The translations under genes were made by a program, and so were the position numbers. From Clostridia bacterium (lineage in GTDB: Bacteria > Bacillota > Clostridia > UMGS1883): a stretch of DNA of 45,717 nt. Position 1 is the stretch's first letter, and each line of letters begins with the position of its first letter. A model generated the notes under the pieces. That model was given only the letters and a program-made list of their open reading frames with translations. It was not told the DNA's origin and did not search any database. Of this stretch, positions 36,148 to 43,689 are shown in pieces. The stretch lies in NCBI GenBank assembly GCA_017440585.1, contig JAFSGW010000034.1, positions 1 through 45,717 of the forward strand, written 5' to 3'.

Positions 36148-36903
36148 ATGATTATAAGGATAATTTTTTTGTTGGTGGGTTTATTTCTATTCGTAAACGG
36201 CAGTTTTATGGCTGTAGTTTCAAATTTTAATTTAGGTGTTATAGTAACAGTTTTAGCAGGTTTGTTTTTTCTTTTATGGGGCGTGTTTTATAAGACTGTT
36301 AAGAAGGCAACTGAAGAGGGTTATCTTCGTGTTATAAGATGGATTGTTACTGTAATTATTGCAATTGAAGTATGCCTTGTGGGCTTTATTGCCATCTATG
36401 GGCAGACGGAAAACGTCAGTTATAATGAAGATGCGGTTATTGTTTTAGGGGCAGGCATACGTGGTGACCGTGTTACGGTGCCTTTGGCATACAGACTCAA
36501 TACCGCTATTGAATACCATAAGAAAAACCCCGATGCACTTATTGTGGTAACGGGAGGAAAAGGCTATCAGGAAACTGTTACAGAGGCTTACGCCATGGAA
36601 AAGTACCTTCTGGAAAAGGGTGTTGACCCCAAAAAGATAATTAAGGAAGAAAATTCCACCAGCACTAACGAGAATATGCGTTTTACAAAAGAGATACTTG
36701 ACACCATTTTTGAGGACGACTACAGCGTGGTTGTTGTAACAAATAACTTTCACACCTACCGTGGGGTGGAGATTGCAAAAATGGAAGGCTTTGAGAGCGT
36801 ATACAGAAAGCCTGCGGGTCTCAGATGGTACAACATGGCACCCTGCTATTTAAGGGAAAGCCTGGCGGTACTTAAAATGTGGGTTTTTGACACACTGCTT
36901 TAG
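36148..36903 (+). CDS. YdcF/SanA-like (DUF218) membrane protein
   Basis: The 251-residue protein has two N-terminal hydrophobic segments plus a third near residues 72-92, then a DUF218 domain: DAVIVLGAGIRGDRVTVPLAYRL, VVTGGKG, AEAMEKYL-like EAYAMEKYLLEKGV, ENSTSTNENMRF and VVTNNFHTYRG. SanA/YdcF proteins are linked to envelope integrity and vancomycin tolerance in some bacteria, but their biochemical activity is unclear. The ATG at 36148 has AGAGG at 36133-36137; an upstream GTG at 36118 lacks a site. It is divergent from the metalloprotease gene with overlapping promoters. Confidence 0.88.
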   Translation: MIIRIIFLLVGLFLFVNGSFMAVVSNFNLGVIVTVLAGLFFLLWGVFYKTVKKATEEGYLRVIRWIVTVIIAIEVCLVGFIAIYGQTENVSYNEDAVIVLGAGIRGDRVTVPLAYRLNTAIEYHKKNPDALIVVTGGKGYQETVTEAYAMEKYLLEKGVDPKKIIKEENSTSTNENMRFTKEILDTIFEDDYSVVVVTNNFHTYRGVEIAKMEGFESVYRKPAGLRWYNMAPCYLRESLAVLKMWVFDTLL

Positions 36904-36915
36904 CAGTATGTCGGC

Positions 36916-37074
36916 GATATAAATTCCTTGCGGAATTTGCAATATTCCCCTTCGGGGAGCGATATGTACAAGTACGCGATGTGCCTGCGGGCGTGTAGAA
37001 TTTATATCATATCGAATGTGAACGAAGTGAACATATATCGAAACAGAGTTATATTGAATTTTGCAAAGCAAAAT
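36916..37074. repeat. Composite hairpin array (dispersed clostridial-type repeat)
   Basis: An outer 11-bp stem GATATAAATTC/GAATTTATATC (36916-36926 with 36998-37008) encloses small hairpins: AATTCC/GGAATT (36922-36937), TCCCC/GGGGA (36946-36958) and GTAC/GTAC (36966-36975). Further on lies ATTTTGC/GCAAAAT (37058-37074). The units are separated by GATAT or ATATCG words. It fills the whole 209-bp gap before the GH105-like gene. Confidence 0.72.
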
Positions 37075-37111
37075 ATATCGACATTTATATAATAAATAAG
37101 GAGATAGAAAA

Positions 37112-38515
37112 ATGAAAAAGGTCAGAGCATTAATATCGATTATTATAGTTATGACGATGCTGTCCTCATATGGATTTACTGCTCAAGCAGAGGATAAAGG
37201 ACTTGTTGTGCCGGAATATGAAAATATAGTATCAGCTGTCAATACAGTTAACGAGCATTATCAGACTAATACTAAATATGATGAATTAGAGCTTGCGATT
37301 CCTAATTGCTTTTTGTACAGGACTGTTTATCAGACCGGTAATATCGAAGCTTATTATGTGACAGGTAATAAAGCATACCTGGAATATGCCGAACATTGGG
37401 CAGAGGATTGCAACTGGGAAGGACATCCCTTAAAGCATTATAAAGACAGTTGGTCTTGGGATTATAGTCAGGCCTTGATGGGAGATGCGGTTCTTTTCAG
37501 CCATTTTCAAGGTTGTTTTCAAGTGTATATCGACTTGTACAATATAGAAAAGGAAGAGTCCGCAGGCGAAATAACCGATGAAAAGAAAATCCAAAGAGCT
37601 ATTGAGGTTATGAGCTATCAGATAGAGAAGGAAGAAGACAGCTTCTGGTGGATAGCAGAGTCTTTGTATATGGGTTTGCCTGTAATGGTAAAGCTTTATC
37701 ATCTTACGGGTGAAGAAAAATACCTTGACAGCATGTATAAGTATTTTAAGTATACAAAAGAGCTTTTGTATGACGGACCCGGTGGTATTCCCGAAAATGA
37801 GGACGGATACACGACATCGGCAAGGCTACAAAAGGGGGCAAATTATTCAGTTAGTGATAATTATAAGAATTTGTTCTATACAGATGAAAGCTATGTATAT
37901 CCGCGGAGATTATACAATGGAATTGACGAGAAACTGTTTTCTGCCAAGGATAATGGCTTAGTTTTTGCTGCATTGGCGAAAGCATTAGAAGAATTACCGG
38001 AAGATTATCAGCATTATGATGAATTTTTAAATACATATACCCAAATGGCAAAAGCTATCAAGCAGAGCATGTGCACCGATGAAAACGGATACGGATTTTG
38101 GACGCAGAATATGCTTTTAAAAGAGCCTGTATCCGCAAACAATACCAACGGATATGAAACGTATTCAACATCGCTTTTTACTTATGCTCTTGCGTGGGGG
38201 ATAAATGCGGGTATTCTCGATTATGATGAGTATGCACAAACTGTTATCCGTGCGTGGAACTATCTGGAGAATATTGCACTACAGCCTGACGGCTCAATAG
38301 GTTATTGTTTTGATATCAGCAGAAGTTCTGTCGGTGCAACAACAATAAAAGTTTATCATACCAATTCTTACAGTGTGGGTGCATTTTTGCTTGCAGGCTG
38401 TGAAATGTCAAGGTTTGTAAAACAAGATACCCAAAGTCAAGAAACTAAGTTTAATGCACTGTTCAAAACAATAGAAAAAACTATAGGGCTGATAAAAGGA
38501 CTTTTTTGTGAATAA
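37112..38515 (+). CDS. Secreted GH105/GH88-like glycoside hydrolase
   Basis: The 467-residue protein has a signal peptide (cleaved after TAQA, residue 26) and an (alpha/alpha)6-barrel pattern of paired helices with WAEDCNW, FWWIAESLYMGLPVM, GEEKYLDSMYKY and the late YSTSLFTYALAWGINAG and LQPDGSIGY blocks. These fit unsaturated rhamnogalacturonyl or glucuronyl hydrolases (GH105/GH88), which hydrolyse the unsaturated uronate left by polysaccharide lyases. Where the family normally has a catalytic Asp (W-x-D-x-L-Y-M) this protein has Glu183. It ends in a 30-residue polar/hydrophobic tail. AAGGAG at 37098-37103 is the ribosome binding site. The gene is more AT-rich than its neighbours. The upstream gap is occupied by hairpins, with no clear promoter. 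Confidence 0.75.
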   Translation: MKKVRALISIIIVMTMLSSYGFTAQAEDKGLVVPEYENIVSAVNTVNEHYQTNTKYDELELAIPNCFLYRTVYQTGNIEAYYVTGNKAYLEYAEHWAEDCNWEGHPLKHYKDSWSWDYSQALMGDAVLFSHFQGCFQVYIDLYNIEKEESAGEITDEKKIQRAIEVMSYQIEKEEDSFWWIAESLYMGLPVMVKLYHLTGEEKYLDSMYKYFKYTKELLYDGPGGIPENEDGYTTSARLQKGANYSVSDNYKNLFYTDESYVYPRRLYNGIDEKLFSAKDNGLVFAALAKALEELPEDYQHYDEFLNTYTQMAKAIKQSMCTDENGYGFWTQNMLLKEPVSANNTNGYETYSTSLFTYALAWGINAGILDYDEYAQTVIRAWNYLENIALQPDGSIGYCFDISRSSVGATTIKVYHTNSYSVGAFLLAGCEMSRFVKQDTQSQETKFNALFKTIEKTIGLIKGLFCE

Positions 38516-38522
38516 ATGAATA

Positions 38523-38551
38523 TTGACAAAACTTGTCCCATAGGATAAAAT
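38523..38551 (+). promoter_or_regulatory. Sigma-A promoter of mscL
   Basis: TTGACA (38523-38528), 17 bp, TAAAAT (38546-38551), starting eight bases after the preceding stop codon. Confidence 0.87.
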
Positions 38552-38587
38552 TTATGTATAAATTTACGGAAAAGAGGGAAAATTAAA

Positions 38588-39025
38588 ATGGGATTTTTAA
38601 AGGATTTTAAGGCATTTGCAATGAAGGGCAATGTTATTGACATGGCTGTCGGCGTTGTTGTAGGCGGTGCTTTCGGTAAGATTGTTACAAGCCTTGTAAA
38701 CGACGTTATTATGCCTCTTGTATCAATTGCGACAGGCGGTGTAAGCTTTACTGACTGGAAAGCTGTTCTTTCTCCCGCAATTGTTGACGAAATCACAGGC
38801 GAGGTTACAAAGGCAGAGGTTGCACTTACATACGGTAACTTCATCCAGCAGATTGTTGACTTTTTGATTATTGCTTTGTCTATCTTTGTTGTTATCCGCG
38901 TTATGACAAAGGCAGGGGAAAAGCTCAAGAAGAAGGAAGAGGAAGTAGTAGTTCCTGAAGAACCTAAGGGCCCCACTCAGGAAGAGCTTTTAACTGAAAT
39001 CAGAGATATACTTAAGAATAAGTGA
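38588..39025 (+). CDS. mscL: Large-conductance mechanosensitive channel
   Basis: MscL is a pentameric membrane pore that opens under hypo-osmotic shock. The 145-residue protein shows the N-terminal amphipathic helix (MGFLKDFKAFAMKGN), the pore helix VIDMAVGVVVGGAFGKIV with its Gly/Ala spacing, NDVIMPL, the second membrane helix (FIQQIVDFLIIALSIFVVI) and a charged C-terminal helix. GAGGG before the ATG is the ribosome binding site. It is a single-gene unit with its own promoter and terminator. Confidence 0.97.
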   Translation: MGFLKDFKAFAMKGNVIDMAVGVVVGGAFGKIVTSLVNDVIMPLVSIATGGVSFTDWKAVLSPAIVDEITGEVTKAEVALTYGNFIQQIVDFLIIALSIFVVIRVMTKAGEKLKKKEEEVVVPEEPKGPTQEELLTEIRDILKNK

Positions 39026-39035
39026 TAAATTTTCG

Positions 39036-39067
39036 CAAACACCGCTGTATTGCGGTGTTTGTGTTTT
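39036..39067 (+). terminator. Rho-independent terminator after mscL
   Basis: CAAACACCGC (39036-39045) pairs with GCGGTGTTTG (39052-39061), followed by TGTTTT. Confidence 0.85.
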
Positions 39068-39087
39068 AATAAGGTTGGAGGCTTTTT

Positions 39088-40509
39088 ATGGATAAGCTTT
39101 TTGATTTGAACATAGAAAAAGTGTTGGAGCATTGGGGAGTTGAGCATGCAATCAGAGAAATTATTGCCAATGCACTCGATGAACAACAGCTGACAAATAC
39201 TAAGGATATAGATATTTCTTACAGTGACGGGGTATGTCATATACGAGATTACGGCAGGGGCTTAAAGTATATGCATTTTACCCAGAATGAAAACAGCGAA
39301 AAGCTTGCTGCTACAAATCTGATTGGTAAATTTGGTGTGGGATTAAAAGATGCATTAGGCGTTTTTTACAGGCACGGCATTGAGGTTATTATTCATTCAA
39401 AATATTCGTCAATTACATTGACTATGAATGCAAAAACAGGATTTAACGTTGAAACATTACACGCGGTATTTTCTGAGCCCGAGTATGCAGATATATGTGG
39501 TACGGATTTTGTGCTGAAGGGAATAAAAGAAGCGGATTTACAAAAAGCAAAAGAAATGTTTCTTGTGTTCAATAGTAATGTTGAATTGTTGGAGAAAAAC
39601 AATTACGGTGAGGTGTACCGCAACAAAACCAGTGATGATGCTGTAATATATGCAAATGGGGTGCAGATTGCAAAGGAAAGTAATTTTATGTTTACATATA
39701 ATATTACAAGTATGAATGCACAGATGAAAAAGGCATTAAACCGTGAAAGGTCAAATGTGGGGCGCACCGCATATTCTGACACCGTAAAAAATATTTTGAA
39801 AAACTGTAAGTCAGATAAAGTGTTAAGAGCATTGGTTTCAGATATAAGCAATTGTATGAGAGGAACAAACAAAGATGAAACGGGCTGGGTTGACATTGCG
39901 GCATATGCTGCACAGACGATGAATAGATTGGGTGGCGTTGTATTTATGACACCAACCGAGAGAGCTTCTTTGACAAACCAACAAGTAGAAATACTGAAGG
40001 AGAGCGGTAAGGAGCTCATTATGGTAAATGATGCTGTGTTTGGTAAAATTGCAGGCAATGTGGCGACCTTCAGTACTGTAGCTGAGGAATATGTGGAAAA
40101 ATTCCGCTATGAATTTGTAGACTACAAGAGTCTGAGTGATTCAGAGAGAAAAGTTTTTGACGAGAGTAAGGCGATAGTTGATTTGCTGTGTAAGAAATTC
40201 AAAAGAAATACACCGATAATTAAAATTTCGAAAACTATACGAATAGACATGTCAGGTTTTGCAACCTCGGGTGTTTGGGATGCAGATGAAAATGCCATTA
40301 TAATTAAAAGAAGTGTGCTGAAATCGAAGGAGGATTTTTGCGGAGTTCTGATGCATGAGTTTGCTCATTTTGCTTCCGGCTATTCAGACAACACCAGAGA
40401 TTTTGAAAATGTTCTGACTGATATGCTGGGATATGTATATGTTACATTGCAACCAAAGGCTACCGAAAGCGATGTGCCTATTAAAAAACGCCGTTTTTTC
40501 TTTTTTTAA
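39088..40509 (+). CDS. GHKL (HSP90-like) ATPase fused to a HExxH metallopeptidase-like domain
   Basis: The 473-residue cytoplasmic protein has no signal peptide. The N-terminal 90 residues form a GHKL ATP-binding site: N-box AIREIIANALDE (Glu24, Asn28), G1 box IRDYGRGL (Asp54, Gly56, Gly58) and G2 box GKFGVGLKDAL (80-90). Residues about 100-330 would be the transducer-like middle region. Residues about 370-460 hold a zincin-like domain with LMHEFAHFASG (His423, Glu424, His427) and FENVLTDMLG, where Glu440 is a candidate third zinc ligand. The tail is basic and Phe-rich. I recognise both domains but not a named family or pathway for the combination. The base composition is more AT-rich than the genes around it. 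GGAGG-like sequence (39076-39080) precedes the ATG. It stands alone between two terminators; a promoter was not clear. Confidence 0.8.
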   Translation: MDKLFDLNIEKVLEHWGVEHAIREIIANALDEQQLTNTKDIDISYSDGVCHIRDYGRGLKYMHFTQNENSEKLAATNLIGKFGVGLKDALGVFYRHGIEVIIHSKYSSITLTMNAKTGFNVETLHAVFSEPEYADICGTDFVLKGIKEADLQKAKEMFLVFNSNVELLEKNNYGEVYRNKTSDDAVIYANGVQIAKESNFMFTYNITSMNAQMKKALNRERSNVGRTAYSDTVKNILKNCKSDKVLRALVSDISNCMRGTNKDETGWVDIAAYAAQTMNRLGGVVFMTPTERASLTNQQVEILKESGKELIMVNDAVFGKIAGNVATFSTVAEEYVEKFRYEFVDYKSLSDSERKVFDESKAIVDLLCKKFKRNTPIIKISKTIRIDMSGFATSGVWDADENAIIIKRSVLKSKEDFCGVLMHEFAHFASGYSDNTRDFENVLTDMLGYVYVTLQPKATESDVPIKKRRFFFF

Positions 40510-40513
40510 TGAG

Positions 40514-40560
40514 AAAACCCCTGTTCCAATCGGGTTGGAACAGGGGTTTAATATTTTTTA
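40514..40560 (+). terminator. Rho-independent terminator
   Basis: A perfect 15-bp stem (40515-40529 with 40535-40549, loop TCGGG) is followed by AATATTTTTTATT. The A-run on the left arm may let it stop minus-strand transcripts too. Confidence 0.9.
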
Positions 40561-40626
40561 TTACATAGGAAATTGCGCGCGGGATGTGCGCATATTTGCT
40601 TGTAAAATAAAAGTGTACCTTTTCGT

Positions 40627-40675
40627 CCCCCAAGATTGGGGGAACGAGGGGGTTGAAGTGTTAAAACACTTTTTT
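40627..40675 (+). terminator. Two further hairpins between convergent genes
   Basis: CCCCCAA/TTGGGGG (40627-40633 with 40636-40642) and AAGTGTT/AACACTT (40656-40662 with 40665-40671) with a T-run. The second reads as a plus-strand terminator that just overlaps the end of the convergent gene. Confidence 0.6.
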
Positions 40676-41294
40676 ATTTATGCATTGAAGCGGAGATGAT
40701 TGCCAATACCTTATCGTAGCAACCGCCACAGCCTGTGGAGCACTTTGTTGTGTTCTTAACGTCTTCAAAAACGTTGAGCAGACCATCAATGCTGCCGTGG
40801 TTATTAACTGCATCCATAATATCGAAATAGCTTACGTTGTTACACTTACAGATAACATAGTTTTCGTTTGTTTCCGTGTCAAGAGGCTTAAGGTCACAAA
40901 CGAGCTTTTCTGTTTCGGATTCAGCCTTCCAGAGACCATGAAGGTTACAGTAGGCATATACTGCTTCAACCTTTTCGTTGGGGCAGAGAGAAAAGCAGAT
41001 GGCAGGCTTGTCGCCAACGCTCAGGAACTTTCTCTGATTGCCGCGGTTTGTCTGGAGGGATACCCACTCGATGTGGTGCTCCTCTGTCATTGGGTGTTCA
41101 ACCTCGCCGATTGTAACAACAACCATATTATCTTCAATTGTGAAGCAGGGTACGTGCTTTTCCTCCGATGCATCGACACTTCCGGGAATAATTTCTTCCA
41201 TTTTTGTGCCACAGCACATCACGGGCACGCCGCTTTCCTTAACAAGGGCAACAATTTTGCCACAGTGAGAGCATTTGTAAAATTTCTGTTCCAT
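40674..41294 (-). CDS. Desulfoferrodoxin-type superoxide reductase with C-terminal BFD-like [2Fe-2S] domain
   Basis: Superoxide reductase reduces superoxide to peroxide without making oxygen, the usual defence of anaerobes. Residues 1-37 are a desulforedoxin domain with Fe ligands Cys8, Cys11, Cys27, Cys28. Residues 40-125 are the catalytic domain with the Fe site His47, His67, His73, Cys116, His119, and Lys46 beside His47 as in the Desulfovibrio enzyme. Residues 145-206 are an extra domain with CKC at 149-151 and CSTGCGGC at 185-192, the pattern of BFD-like [2Fe-2S] domains. At 206 residues it is about 80 longer than the common two-domain enzyme. AAGGAGG (41302-41308) is the ribosome binding site. 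It lies 39 bases after prmC and is probably in the yqhQ-prmC operon. Confidence 0.9.
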   Translation of the reverse strand: MEQKFYKCSHCGKIVALVKESGVPVMCCGTKMEEIIPGSVDASEEKHVPCFTIEDNMVVVTIGEVEHPMTEEHHIEWVSLQTNRGNQRKFLSVGDKPAICFSLCPNEKVEAVYAYCNLHGLWKAESETEKLVCDLKPLDTETNENYVICKCNNVSYFDIMDAVNNHGSIDGLLNVFEDVKNTTKCSTGCGGCYDKVLAIISASMHK

Positions 41295-41333
41295 TATATG
41301 GCCTCCTTATACTTTATTAATCTTATAATAGCA

Positions 41334-42161
41334 TTATTTTTCAGATAATTCAAGAGATTTATAGCCATAAACCATGCGGTCATTATCTGCATAGTCTTTT
41401 TTTATTTTTACGTTGGTAAAGTATTCCTCCATGAGCTCTTTAACTGCATTGCCCTGGTCGTAGCCGATTTCAAAGGCGAGCATTCCGCCTTCATTTAAGC
41501 TTAAGAAGGCTTTGGGTATCATTGCCATGTAAAAGTCGAGCCCGTCGGTGCCACCCTTTAAGGCAAGGTGAGGCTCAAAGCGGGAAACCTCTAATGTGTC
41601 GGCAATATGGTCTGCAATGTAGGGGGGGTTTGACACGATAATGTCACTTAAGGGATAATTGTCTTTTAAAACGTCACCCTGCTGCACTGTTACCCTATCC
41701 GATAAATTGTGGCGGAGGATGTTTTTTTCGGCAACCTCTACTGCTTCGGGTGAAATATCCCACAGAGTGACGGTGGCGTCTTTAATGAAATGGGCAAGAG
41801 AAATACCTATACAGCCCGTGCCCGTGCAGAGGTCTGTTATAATGGGCTTTTCAAAGGGATTTTCCTCAATAATTGTTTCAACTATTGTTTCCGTGTCGGG
41901 ACGGGGAATGAGGGTGTGCTCATTTACATAAAAGGGGAGACCCATAAATTCCTTCTCGCCCGTAAGGTAGGCAATGGGAATGCCCGTTTTACGTTTTTCA
42001 ATTAAGGAGAGCATTTGTGCCTCTTCATCCTCGGTCAAATCATGCCAGATAAGGAGAGGATCACCCTTGATAACGTATGCTAAAAGCGCCCTCGCATCTG
42101 CGGAGGGCGACTCTGAATAGCCTGATAATAATTTGTAGTAACGGTTTGCTAAACTCACCAC
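41334..42161 (-). CDS. prmC: Peptide chain release factor N5-glutamine methyltransferase
   Basis: PrmC methylates the Gln of the GGQ motif in release factors. The 275-residue protein has the N-terminal helical domain (YLTGEKEFMGLPFYV, LIPRPDTE) and a Rossmann domain with DLCTGTGCIGIS and the catalytic NPPY at residues 178-181 (VSNPPYIAD), which defines the family. It starts with GTG overlapping the end of yqhQ by seven bases, indicating coupling. In Clostridia yqhQ-prmC is normally followed by prfA; here the superoxide reductase gene takes that place. Confidence 0.96.
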   Translation of the reverse strand: MVSLANRYYKLLSGYSESPSADARALLAYVIKGDPLLIWHDLTEDEEAQMLSLIEKRKTGIPIAYLTGEKEFMGLPFYVNEHTLIPRPDTETIVETIIEENPFEKPIITDLCTGTGCIGISLAHFIKDATVTLWDISPEAVEVAEKNILRHNLSDRVTVQQGDVLKDNYPLSDIIVSNPPYIADHIADTLEVSRFEPHLALKGGTDGLDFYMAMIPKAFLSLNEGGMLAFEIGYDQGNAVKELMEEYFTNVKIKKDYADNDRMVYGYKSLELSEK

Positions 42162-43126
42162 TTATCATCCTCTTTGTTGTCTGTTAATACAGCCTTCATT
42201 GCAGCAATGGCAACTTCAAGCTGCTTTTCGTCGGGTTCACGTGTTGTAATCTTCTGCATCCACATACCGGGCTTAGAAAGAAGTGTTACAACCCTATTCT
42301 GACTTTTGCCTGCCCAGCGGATAAGCTCGTAGGAAAGACCTGCAACAACGGGCAGAAGAAGAATACGTACGCCCAGGCCTGCAAGTGTGCCCAACAGCCT
42401 GCCGTAGATGTCGGCATAGTTGGGAACAAGGGAGAATATGATAATGCTTATTACCATAACAAATACAAGAAAGCTTGTTCCGCAACGGGGGTGAAGTCTA
42501 CTCATCTTTGCGGCATTTTCGGGGGTTAATTCAAGCCCCTGCTCATAGCAGAAGATTGTTTTGTGCTCTGCACCGTGGTACTGGAAAACCCTCTTGATGT
42601 CCTCCATTTGTGAAACAAGGAGGATGTAGCCTAAGAAAATTGTTATTCTGATAATGCCCTCTACTGCGGCGGTGAAGCGACCAAAGTTAATAAGAGAGGA
42701 GATAGCGTGGGGAAGGAGCATAAAAAGACCTACGGAGAAAAGTATTGCGATTACAACGGAGAAGTAAATGATAACATCCTTCATTTTGTCGCCTAACTTT
42801 TCTGTGAGCCATTTTTCAAATTTGCTCATTTCCTCTTCTTCGCCCTCAAGGTCAACAAATTCGGCACTGTACATAAGAGCCTTCATGGAAGACACCATAG
42901 AGTCAAAAAAGCCGAATACACCTCGAACAAGGGGGATTTTGTTAACGTGATATTTTGTAATAAGGCTACCCACGGGCTTTTTATCGATAATGATTTCGCC
43001 ATCGGGCTTTCTTACTGCTGTTGCTATTTCTTTGGGCCCCTTCATCATAACGCCTTCCATAACGGCACTGCCGCCGATACTGGTTATGTGGCAGGGAGCA
43101 CAATTCTTATCTTTATTTTCAGACAT
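42155..43126 (-). CDS. yqhQ: DUF1385 (YqhQ-like) membrane protein
   Basis: The 323-residue protein begins with IGGSAVMEGVMMKGP and has IPLVRGVFGFFDSM, then two or three membrane helices near residues 120-185, the invariant YHGAEHKTIFCYE, LHPRCGTSFLVFVM, and further membrane helices at about 215-275. These are the hallmarks of DUF1385. The biochemical role is unknown; the family is nearly always beside prmC/prfA in Firmicutes. AAAGG about ten bases upstream is the likely ribosome binding site. It is the first gene of a minus-strand operon with prmC and the superoxide reductase gene. Confidence 0.94.
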   Translation of the reverse strand: MSENKDKNCAPCHITSIGGSAVMEGVMMKGPKEIATAVRKPDGEIIIDKKPVGSLITKYHVNKIPLVRGVFGFFDSMVSSMKALMYSAEFVDLEGEEEEMSKFEKWLTEKLGDKMKDVIIYFSVVIAILFSVGLFMLLPHAISSLINFGRFTAAVEGIIRITIFLGYILLVSQMEDIKRVFQYHGAEHKTIFCYEQGLELTPENAAKMSRLHPRCGTSFLVFVMVISIIIFSLVPNYADIYGRLLGTLAGLGVRILLLPVVAGLSYELIRWAGKSQNRVVTLLSKPGMWMQKITTREPDEKQLEVAIAAMKAVLTDNKEDDKW

Positions 43127-43160
43127 TTAATCACTGCCTTTCATGTGTGCTTAATAAAAC

Positions 43161-43225
43161 GGACCGCCGGGGACGTCGGTCCCTACAATCTATATCATTA
43201 TAGCAGAAAGAAGGAGAGTATTCAA
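43161..43225 (-). promoter_or_regulatory. Promoter and leader hairpin of the yqhQ-prmC operon
   Basis: On the minus strand TTGAAT (43225-43220), 17 bp, TATAAT (43202-43197). The leader then forms GGACCG/CGGTCC (43161-43166 with 43177-43182), part of a GGGACGTCGGTCCC-like word common in dispersed repeats. Confidence 0.6.
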
Positions 43226-43248
43226 GAAAAATATAATGAACGCATTGT

Positions 43249-43310
43249 TAATTAGCAATTAGTAATGAGCAGATAATAATTAGCAATTAGTAATGAGCAA
43301 TTAGCAATTA
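43249..43310. repeat. Short AT-rich direct repeats
   Basis: A 23-bp unit at 43249-43271 is repeated exactly at 43277-43299, and a partial unit (ATTAGCAATTA) ends at 43310. This is a low-complexity AATTAGCAATTAG-type array. It is not an RNA gene and has no CRISPR spacing. Confidence 0.85.
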
Positions 43311-43313
43311 AGG

Positions 43314-43346
43314 AAAAAACTCCCCAAAAAAATTTCGGGGAGTTTT
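43314..43346 (-). terminator. Rho-independent terminator of the XRE gene
   Basis: AAAACTCCCC (43316-43325) pairs with GGGGAGTTTT (43337-43346); on the minus strand a T-run follows the stem, directly after the XRE stop codon. Confidence 0.88.
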
Positions 43347-43348
43347 GA

Positions 43349-43582
43349 TTATAATATTTCTTCCAATTTCAAAATAAAGGTGCTCATTTTAATGTCAAGG
43401 GCGTTGCAAATTCGATAAAGTGTTTCAAGAGTGGGTTTTCTCTCGCCACGCTCAATTGCACTTAAATGGCTTCTGCCGATATCGGCTAAACCGCTCAAGA
43501 CCTCCTGGGAAACACCCTTCTGATTGCGGAAAAATAAGACCGTTTGACCGACCTTTTTAGGGTCAAGTGTGGGTATATACAT
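43349..43582 (-). CDS. Small XRE-family HTH repressor
   Basis: The 77-residue protein is essentially one Cro/C1-type helix-turn-helix: VGQTVLFFRNQKGVSQEVLSGLADI, then GRSHLSAIERGERKPTLETLYRICNAL, the standard XRE signature with the recognition helix around SHLSAIERG. There is no extra ligand or dimerisation domain. GAGGTG (43588-43593) is the ribosome binding site. It is divergent from a 55-residue ORF, and an 8-bp inverted repeat lies across that ORF's -35 box, as expected for a local repressor. Confidence 0.92.
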   Translation of the reverse strand: MYIPTLDPKKVGQTVLFFRNQKGVSQEVLSGLADIGRSHLSAIERGERKPTLETLYRICNALDIKMSTFILKLEEIL

Positions 43583-43630
43583 ATTCTCACCTCAAGAATA
43601 GTATATGTGATTTAAAACATCGTTCTGACT

Positions 43631-43666
43631 ACATAAGTTGACAAATGAACACTTATGTGGTAAAAT
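43631..43666 (+). promoter_or_regulatory. Promoter with overlapping candidate XRE operator
   Basis: TTGACA (43638-43643), 17 bp, TAAAAT (43661-43666) is a strong plus-strand promoter. ACATAAGT (43631-43638) and ACTTATGT (43651-43658) form a perfect inverted repeat with centres two helical turns apart, overlapping the -35 box and spacer. Confidence 0.72.
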
Positions 43667-43689
43667 TTTTAAAATGCGAGGTGAAAAAC

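Noticed and set aside
37088..37093. TATAAT just upstream of the GH105-like gene as its -10 box
   Set aside because: No -35 at suitable spacing, and the start point would fall on the AAGGAG ribosome binding site at 37098.
43249..43310. Possible CRISPR-like array
   Set aside because: The units are AT-rich, only two are complete, the spacing is six bases and there are no spacers or cas genes.
43645..43689. N-terminal extension of the small ORF from the ATG at 43645
   Set aside because: The codons lie within the promoter (-35 at 43638-43643, -10 at 43661-43666), upstream of any transcription start, and a good ribosome binding site supports the GTG at 43690.
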